This document shows positions 1-5,022 of a stretch of 14,866 nt of DNA, in pieces (position 1 is the first letter of the stretch; each line of letters begins with the position of its first letter). Both the position numbers and the translations under genes were made by a program. The DNA lies in the NCBI GenBank assembly GCA_014874425.1, contig JACWAG010000151.1, positions 1 to 14,866 of the forward strand, given 5' to 3'. The notes beneath the pieces were generated by a model, which saw only the letters and a list, made by a program, of their open reading frames with translations, was not told the origin of the DNA and made no database searches. Origin of the DNA: Syntrophaceae bacterium. Its GTDB lineage: Bacteria; Desulfobacterota; Desulfomonilia; Desulfomonilales; Desulfomonilaceae.

Positions 1-631
1 CTATACAGTTGTACTTCTTGGCTATTGCCACGGTCTGGTTCCACATCCACTCCATGTCGATGCCGCCCAACACTGCCTGACCAAAAAGGAGCCCAGCGAT
101 GTCGTTTCTGATAATAGCATGATCGAAAATCTCCTTGCCGCCCATGGATTCAATAGATACTACGTCGGCATACTTGGCGCATTCCGCAAAGGACTCTAGA
201 ACTTCACGTGTGTAATCGGAGTCCCTCATATTCACCATATCCGGCTTGCGCAGGTCGGCCGGGGTAGCGCGATATGCGGCTTTGAGGCCGTATTTCTGGA
301 GATAGTCATCCATCTGTTTTGCTGTCTGGGCAGCTATTTCTCCACCCCATTTGGGGTTATGCGTCATCTGAAAGATGTGCTCATTTTCTATAAGTAGTTG
401 AGGATGACCAACTATGACGCATCTTTCCAAAGCGTCTCCGTTCGCCCTTTCGTACTCACGTAGTAACGACTTCATGGTCTTTTCACTGCCGGGCCGTGGA
501 TGGGGGACGATTTCAGGTATTACATGTCCACCTCCGAATACCAAGCCTCGTTTGGCTTTCACAGGCTTTTTAGCCGTTCCAAACATCATTTCGTCTGCGC
601 TCTTATAGGCCATTTCGCTACTGAACTTCAT
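1..631 (-). CDS. mtaB: Methanol:corrinoid methyltransferase MtaB, 3' end cut by window
   Basis: MtaB cleaves the C-O bond of methanol and transfers the methyl group to Co(I) of the corrinoid carried by MtaC. I translated this stretch by hand. It starts at ATG 631-629 behind a GGAGG Shine-Dalgarno, and 210 codons are visible; the C-terminal half lies outside the window. Segments typical of archaeal and bacterial MtaB are clear: the N-terminal MAYKSADEMMFG block, an IPEIVPHPRPG block around residues 38-48, a NPKWGGEIA block around 92-100, and SIESMGGKEIFD at 159-170. That last block probably includes the Glu zinc ligand; this assignment is from memory of the family. The two Cys zinc ligands would lie in the missing part. 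It is the last visible gene of the mta operon, 56 nt after mtaC. The family assignment is firm; substrate specificity for methanol follows from the family and from adjacent mtaC and mtaA. Confidence 0.93.
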   Translation of the reverse strand, partial: MKFSSEMAYKSADEMMFGTAKKPVKAKRGLVFGGGHVIPEIVPHPRPGSEKTMKSLLREYERANGDALERCVIVGHPQLLIENEHIFQMTHNPKWGGEIAAQTAKQMDDYLQKYGLKAAYRATPADLRKPDMVNMRDSDYTREVLESFAECAKYADVVSIESMGGKEIFDHAIIRNDIAGLLFGQAVLGGIDMEWMWNQTVAIAKKYNCI

Positions 632-687
632 GATTCTTCCTCCTCTTTGGGTCCAGGATCAAATTTAGCTAGAATTAGACTATCCGG

Positions 688-1437
688 CTAGCCGTTCCAC
701 TTGCCTCTCATTGCTTGCCAGTTGTCACCGGATAGAGCGTCCTCGGCCATACCGGGGGCCTGATTCGCCTCTTTGCCCCAGATACCAAGTTCGAAGCTCG
801 TCACATATTCCTCGCTGACAGCGCCGCCCCCGCATACGAAAGGAATATTCAACCCGAGGCGTTTCAACTGAGACGCGATTTTAGGGAAGGCAGTCATGGT
901 TGTAGTCATAAGGGCCGTTCCTGTAACCATTACAGGATTGTTTACCCGGCACGCTTCCACAACCTTGTCGACAGGAACATCCGCGCCGAGATTTATGACC
1001 TCAAAGCCGTTGGCGTTGAGGAGCGCATTGACAATCACCTGCCCAATGTCGTGAATATCGCCTTCAGCAGTATGGGTAACAACCTTACCTTTTTTGTCCA
1101 TAGCTTTACCCATAGCTTCTTCGCACAGGGCTATGCCCGCATTCATAGCGTCTGAAGCCAAAATGACCTGAGGCAGGAAATAAACCCCCTCGTCCCAAAG
1201 CCGGCTCACTTCGTTCATGCCGGGGATAAGTCCTTCATTGATAACATCCATCGGCGACTTCTTCTGAAGCGCTTCCTTGGTCAGTTTTGCTGACTCTTCA
1301 TCATCCCCCCTCACCACGCAGTCGGCCACCTTTTGGAGAAGCTCGTCTTTTGAGACCTTACGGGCTGCCTGACGAGCGACTTCGATGTTGAGGTCGTACC
1401 GGGTGAAGATGTTCGAATAATCCGTCAAGTACTTCAT
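688..1437 (-). CDS. mtaC: Methanol-specific corrinoid protein MtaC
   Basis: MtaC is the cytoplasmic methyl shuttle of methanol metabolism: it takes the methyl group from MtaB and presents methyl-Co(III) to MtaA. The protein has 249 residues, close to the usual length of about 250-260. A helical cap domain (about 25-110) precedes a B12-binding Rossmann domain (about 115-235). The base-off cobalamin motif DxHxxG is seen as GDIHDIG at 126-132, with His129 as the lower cobalt ligand. Further MtaC hallmarks are GTALMTTTM at 173-181 and the CGGGAV loop at 202-207. Residue 133 is Gln, where relatives I recall have Lys. The start ATG at 1437 has a GAAGGAG ribosome site. The gene lies 63 nt after mtaA and 56 nt before mtaB. 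Identification as MtaC rather than MttC/MtmC-type rests on the direct mtaB partner and these motifs. Confidence 0.95.
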   Translation of the reverse strand: MKYLTDYSNIFTRYDLNIEVARQAARKVSKDELLQKVADCVVRGDDEESAKLTKEALQKKSPMDVINEGLIPGMNEVSRLWDEGVYFLPQVILASDAMNAGIALCEEAMGKAMDKKGKVVTHTAEGDIHDIGQVIVNALLNANGFEVINLGADVPVDKVVEACRVNNPVMVTGTALMTTTMTAFPKIASQLKRLGLNIPFVCGGGAVSEEYVTSFELGIWGKEANQAPGMAEDALSGDNWQAMRGKWNG

Positions 1438-1500
1438 TTTCCGCTCCTTCTGCTTAAAGGGTTGAGGCTAAAAGATTTGCCAGCCCTCTTAAAACCATTT

Positions 1501-2511
1501 TTAGAGGTAGGTGTATTCTTTGGCTACTTCAACCATCGCTAAGAGATTAGCTGTAGGTGTGCCAGGCGCAATGGCGCAGCCGGGCGCAAGGACATCGAGC
1601 CCCATTTCTATCTGTTCACGTGAGGCGTCTTTCACGTCGTCGGGCCCCTTCATAAAAAGGGTCGTCGCAGCGTCAACTCCTCCTATGAGTACTACGTTGG
1701 TCCCTACGATTTTCCGAGCTAGTTTTGTATCTGATTTTGGCTCGAGGCTTATCCCTGCGCACCCTGTTTCGTGCATGAAACCGATGATTTTATCCACGTT
1801 ACCGCAAATGTGCAGAATCACAGGCACACTCAGCGCTTCAACCTGCTTTTTCTGGTATTCGAGTTCCAAATCACGGTAAGTATGTGGAGCGATCAAATCT
1901 GGCGACGCTTGCATGTCCTCCACGACGATCATGTCCGCGCCGGCATCGACGAGCGCTTGCCCCAGCATGGTCCCAGCTTTCTCAGCAACATCCAAAAATG
2001 GACGTAATTTATCCGGAGTTTTGAAACTGGCCTTAAGAATCGGCACCGCATCGAGCATAGCGCCAGCGATAGTGAAGGGTCCTATTATCCCTCCGATGAC
2101 GGCCACTTTGTCGCCTACCTCACGTTTCATTATCCTAATGGCTTCAATGAGTTGAGGAATGCGGCCGCGTTTTAAGAAATCGTCTGGCAGCACCGGCATG
2201 TCATCCAATTTGTACAGTGTTGGGTGGTCAATCCCTGGGATGTTTTCCTTGCCGCCCAGCTTAACTTTACATCCCAGCGCTTCTGCTTCAAATGTCTGGC
2301 AAAATGGGGCGCGGACGGCATCGAATCCCAATACGGTATATGCGGCCATCGCCAGTTTCGCCATATCTTCGGCCCGTTCGTGACCTTCGGGCCAAAATGC
2401 GCCGACCTTTTCCATTTGTTCATAAGTTGGTGTGCCGTTTACACAAAAACATGACATTCGGTCGGGTTTTTCGTGATTGAAAATTTTTATCACTCGTTCT
2501 TTGCCTAACAT
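1501..2511 (-). CDS. mtaA: MtaA-family methylcobamide methyltransferase (uroporphyrinogen decarboxylase fold)
   Basis: Zinc-dependent methyltransferase of the MtaA/CmuA branch of the UroD superfamily. In methanogens MtaA moves the methyl group from MtaC to coenzyme M; in bacteria without CoM the acceptor is probably a folate or another corrinoid carrier. The zinc signature H-x-C-x(n)-C is intact: His234 and Cys236 (in ILHICGN) and Cys312 (in APGCAIAP). This separates it from true uroporphyrinogen decarboxylase. Length is 336 residues, normal for MtaA. I chose ATG 2511-2509, which has AAGGAG five bases upstream. The GTG two codons earlier (2517) lies against the ribosome site and is unlikely. 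The gene sits between the AcsC-like gene and mtaC, so it is probably the operon's dedicated methyl-transfer step. No methyltetrahydrofolate methyltransferase gene (AcsE type) is visible in the window. The family is certain; the methyl acceptor is unknown. Confidence 0.9.
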   Translation of the reverse strand: MLGKERVIKIFNHEKPDRMSCFCVNGTPTYEQMEKVGAFWPEGHERAEDMAKLAMAAYTVLGFDAVRAPFCQTFEAEALGCKVKLGGKENIPGIDHPTLYKLDDMPVLPDDFLKRGRIPQLIEAIRIMKREVGDKVAVIGGIIGPFTIAGAMLDAVPILKASFKTPDKLRPFLDVAEKAGTMLGQALVDAGADMIVVEDMQASPDLIAPHTYRDLELEYQKKQVEALSVPVILHICGNVDKIIGFMHETGCAGISLEPKSDTKLARKIVGTNVVLIGGVDAATTLFMKGPDDVKDASREQIEMGLDVLAPGCAIAPGTPTANLLAMVEVAKEYTYL

Positions 2512-2520
2512 GTTCACTCC

Positions 2521-2583
2521 TTAGTGTTTCGTGTCATCTTCCATTGTAATGTGATCCATAGACGCTGCAGTCACCTCCCTTTG
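2521..2583 (-). other. Strong Shine-Dalgarno with a 12-codon leader-like ORF ahead of mtaA
   Basis: In the mini-acsC/mtaA gap the minus strand carries AAAGGGAGGTGA (2572-2583), nearly perfect anti-16S complementarity, but no long ORF follows. A mini-ORF reading MDHITMEDDTKH runs from ATG 2559 to TAA 2521, and its stop overlaps the AAGGAG of mtaA. The 14-nt spacing from the GGAGG core to this ATG is longer than usual, so translation is uncertain. It could be a coupling peptide, a remnant of a lost gene, or chance. Confidence 0.3.
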
Positions 2584-2604
2584 ATTTTGTCGTTGTCAGG
2601 TCGG

Positions 2605-3279
2605 TTACCGTTGGTCTTCCAATCCCTCCTTTAACAGAAAAAGAGGCAGTTCGAATCCACTGACCGGCCCAACCGAGACTTGCCACCCAGTTGTTTGTTT
2701 GATCTGGCTGGCAAGATGCCGGGCCAAGCCTGGGATGACAAGGCTTCTGTGGCTTACAAATGATCCCACTTCCGTTTCGGTAACCACTTTCAGTATCTCA
2801 AAAGATGAAAAACGCTTCTCGACAACCGCATTGTCAAGACTATAGCCTTTGGTATCGCTCATAATTAGAAAGGCCGAAGTCTCGCAGGCTGTTAAAATGC
2901 TTTCCAGAAGTCGAGCAGTCTCCTTAAAGTTCCCTGTTATCAAAACCGGGCTGGAGGCGTCGGGGGCGCCTACGCGCAAGAGACCGGGACTAAAACTTTC
3001 CATCATCACATTGTAGGGAATCGACGGTAAATCAAATTCCATGAGGGTATCGATTACTGCAGCCATTTTTAAGCTCATTTCGGGACATTGCTCAATTTTG
3101 GCGCCGTGCCCAACCAAGGCTTCAGCAAATTCCAGACAACTCGAAAACCCACATGAGCGACAATCAATGTCAGGGAGGTACTCCACTAGGTTTTCCTCTG
3201 TAAGAGGATATAGGTCTGCAAACTCTTGTTCGATCATTAGCTTATCACCCGCTCCACTCCACGAAACGATGCCCATCAT
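2605..3279 (-). CDS. Short AcsC-like [4Fe-4S]/corrinoid-domain protein of the mta operon
   Basis: This 224-residue protein resembles the large (gamma) subunit of the corrinoid/iron-sulfur protein, but in two pieces. Residues about 30-70 form the four-cysteine [4Fe-4S] domain, spaced CX2CX4CX16C (Cys40, Cys43, Cys48, Cys65). Residues about 108-224 match the C-terminal cobalamin-binding domain: SPVLITGNF, SDTKGYS, SHRSLVIPG and WQVSVGP. The TIM barrel of about 250 residues that normally lies between them is absent, replaced by a linker of about 40. Full AcsC carries methyl-corrinoid to acetyl-CoA synthase. This version may carry methyl or electrons between MtaC/MtaA and the acetyl-CoA pathway, or reduce inactive Co(II); that is inference. 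It is the first gene after the sigma-54 promoter. The ATG at 3279 lacks a clear ribosome site; ATG 3237 (residue 15) follows GGAG by 14 nt and fits family N-termini better. Domain assignment is strong, role unknown. Confidence 0.8.
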   Translation of the reverse strand: MMGIVSWSGAGDKLMIEQEFADLYPLTEENLVEYLPDIDCRSCGFSSCLEFAEALVGHGAKIEQCPEMSLKMAAVIDTLMEFDLPSIPYNVMMESFSPGLLRVGAPDASSPVLITGNFKETARLLESILTACETSAFLIMSDTKGYSLDNAVVEKRFSSFEILKVVTETEVGSFVSHRSLVIPGLARHLASQIKQTTGWQVSVGPVSGFELPLFLLKEGLEDQR

Positions 3280-3394
3280 GTCTGTGCTGCGTGGCAGAAC
3301 CTAAGTGGTTAAAACTAAACTTCTCGTCAAACTCTGACATTAGTTGTTGATTCAAGAGATCATGGAATATTGTTGACTGCCTTCATTTTGTTAA

Positions 3395-3409
3395 GCAATT
3401 GTTGTGCCA
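3395..3409 (-). promoter_or_regulatory. Sigma-54 promoter of the mta operon
   Basis: The minus strand reads TGGCAC-AACAA-TTGC, a perfect match to the -24/-12 consensus TGGCAC-N5-TTGC with GG and GC in the required register. Transcription would start near 3383, leaving a leader of about 100 nt before the first possible start at 3279 (about 145 nt to 3237). No equally good sigma-70 promoter was seen in the gap. It requires an AAA+ enhancer-binding activator, and one is encoded by the next gene upstream. Confidence 0.85.
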
Positions 3410-3477
3410 TCAATGTCGATTGGTTGGGTGTGTATAAAATGCGATTGGTGATCATCAAGTGAGATTGGGAGTTTTCA

Positions 3478-3490
3478 GATCAATTCTTTG
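3478..3490 (+). promoter_or_regulatory. Possible IHF bending site between enhancer and sigma-54 promoter
   Basis: GATCAATTCTTTG matches the IHF consensus WATCAANNNNTTR at all fixed positions but the first. It lies between the dyad at 3561-3603 and the sigma-54 promoter at 3395-3409, the position where IHF commonly bends DNA to bring an NtrC-type activator to the polymerase. The motif is short and degenerate, so chance occurrence is possible. Confidence 0.35.
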
Positions 3491-3560
3491 AGAAATATTT
3501 GGTGAGATTGAGTTTGGAAACAAGTATTCGATCCTAACAGCTGAAAGGAATCGGAAATTC

Positions 3561-3603
3561 ATATCAGACATCAATGTCATTATCAGACATTGATGTCTGA
3601 TAT
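3561..3603. promoter_or_regulatory. 18-bp perfect inverted repeat, candidate enhancer (UAS) for the NtrC-type regulator
   Basis: Two 18-nt arms, ATATCAGACATCAATGTC (3561-3578) and its exact complement (3586-3603), flank a 7-nt spacer. The 10-mer TATCAGACAT also recurs as a direct repeat at 3562-3571 and 3581-3590 and inverted at 3593-3602, so the element looks like several overlapping half-sites. Its centre is about 200 bp upstream of the predicted mta start, a typical enhancer distance for sigma-54 activators. It begins 6 nt after the response-regulator stop codon, so a terminator is the alternative, but no T-run follows on the minus strand. Confidence 0.65.
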
Positions 3604-3608
3604 ATGGA

Positions 3609-5015
3609 TTATTCCGAAACCTTCTTGAAATCCGATCTGTTTAAACCGAATTGTTTCATCTTTCTTAAAACCGTGCGAGCGTCAATTTGAGCGTCGTTCG
3701 CTGTTAAGCCTACGGAACCCCTGTTTTTTTTCAGCAGGCGCATAAAGTATTGTCTTTCTATCTTGTCCAAAGCTTGGTCCCTAACAATCTTATAGGGAAG
3801 GTTTGGATCAAAATCCAACAAGTCTGAAGTGTTGGAGGTTGTTATACCGCTGGGTAAAAGAGAAAATGGAATCTCTTCAATCAAATTATCGGGGCAAAGG
3901 ACCATAGCGCGCTCGATCACATTTTCCAGTTCGCGAACGTTACCCGGCCACGAATGTTTCATCAAGCTCAACATAGCTTCCTGGGACAACCCAGGCTTGT
4001 TCCTATTCTTAGCCGCGGCGAGTTTTTCAAGAAAATGGTCTACCAGCAACGGCATGTCTTCCAGTCGTTCTCGTAGAGAAGGCAGATGTATCGGTACCAC
4101 ATTAATTCTATAATAGAGATCTAAACGAAATCGATTTGAGGTCAATTCCTCAGACAGATCCTTGTTCGTTGCGGCGATTATTCTGAAATCCAGGGATATT
4201 AATCTGTTACCACCAAGCCGTTCGATCTTCTTTTCCTGAATAGTCCGGAGTAATTTACTTTGCAGCGCATAAGGCATGTCTGCGATTTCATCTAGAAATA
4301 GAGTGCCATTGTTCGCTAGTTCCAGTTTCCCGCTTTTGCGCCGCTGAGCGCCGGTAAAAGCGCCTCGTTCATAGCCGAACAGTTCACTTTCAAGAAGGGT
4401 TTCCGGAATGGCTGCGCAATTCATTGCGACAAAAGGCCCAGTTTTACGGTGGCTATGAAAATGGATAGCCCTGGCTACCAGGTCCTTACCCGTACCTGTT
4501 TCACCGGTAATGAGCACTGAGGAGTCGGTAGAGGATAAAGATTCGATCAGATTGTAGATTCCTTGCATCCTAGGATGTTTGCCAACAAGGTTTTCAAAGC
4601 GGTATCGTTTAAGAAGGTCGGCCCTTAAAGCGACAACTTCACGTCTCAGGCGCCTTTCTTCAAATATTCGATTGAGTATGTGAAGTAATTTCTCAGGTAT
4701 TACAGGCTTTTCTAGAAAATCGCTAGCTCCCAATTTCAGAGCGTTTACAGCAGTAGTTATGGATCCGTAGGCTGTTATTATTATGGCAAGCAGGTCTGGA
4801 TTGATTTCTTTTGCGCTCTTAAGAAATGCCAGACCGTCCATTCCAGGAAGGATCATGTCAATCAGGAAAAGATCGTAATCTATCTCTCTTAAAAGGGCGA
4901 GCGCTTCTTCAGCGCTCGGCGCATAATCAGGAGCGTAACCCGCGGCCTCAAGTATTCTGGCCAACGTTTTAGCGGAATTTACATCGTCATCGACAATAAG
5001 TAATCGATACTGCAT
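3609..5015 (-). CDS. NtrC-family sigma-54-dependent response regulator
   Basis: A 468-residue activator with the classical three domains. Receiver (1-120): acidic pocket Asp9-Asp10-Asp11, phospho-acceptor Asp53, Thr81 and Lys103. AAA+ sigma-54-interaction domain (about 140-375): Walker A GETGTGKD at 171-178, the GAFTGA loop that contacts sigma-54 at 218-223, and Walker B with Asp242-Glu243. A Fis-type helix-turn-helix occupies the last 40 or so residues. All key residues are present, so it should be an active phosphorylation-dependent activator. I chose ATG 5015, which has GGTGAGG just upstream; the open frame extends to 5060, but that would overlap the kinase gene. The kinase stop is 7 nt upstream, so the two genes are co-translated partners. 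Its likely target is the sigma-54 promoter and dyad directly downstream of its own gene; this is inferred from position. Confidence 0.93.
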   Translation of the reverse strand: MQYRLLIVDDDVNSAKTLARILEAAGYAPDYAPSAEEALALLREIDYDLFLIDMILPGMDGLAFLKSAKEINPDLLAIIITAYGSITTAVNALKLGASDFLEKPVIPEKLLHILNRIFEERRLRREVVALRADLLKRYRFENLVGKHPRMQGIYNLIESLSSTDSSVLITGETGTGKDLVARAIHFHSHRKTGPFVAMNCAAIPETLLESELFGYERGAFTGAQRRKSGKLELANNGTLFLDEIADMPYALQSKLLRTIQEKKIERLGGNRLISLDFRIIAATNKDLSEELTSNRFRLDLYYRINVVPIHLPSLRERLEDMPLLVDHFLEKLAAAKNRNKPGLSQEAMLSLMKHSWPGNVRELENVIERAMVLCPDNLIEEIPFSLLPSGITTSNTSDLLDFDPNLPYKIVRDQALDKIERQYFMRLLKKNRGSVGLTANDAQIDARTVLRKMKQFGLNRSDFKKVSE

Positions 5016-5022
5016 ATGAACC

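Noticed and set aside
414..691. Plus-strand ORFs opposite mtaB
   Set aside because: They are antisense to a clear MtaB reading frame, have no ribosome sites and look like shadow frames.
3280..3383. Cobalamin riboswitch in the mta leader
   Set aside because: I saw no B12-box-like sequence, and the leader of about 100 nt is too short for the full structure.
3432..3439. TATAAAAT on the plus strand in the mta leader as a divergent promoter
   Set aside because: There is no -35 partner and no plus-strand gene downstream.
3561..3603. Dyad as an intrinsic terminator of the kinase/regulator operon
   Set aside because: The stem is AT-rich and no T-run follows on the minus strand; its nested half-sites and distance from the sigma-54 promoter fit a binding site better.
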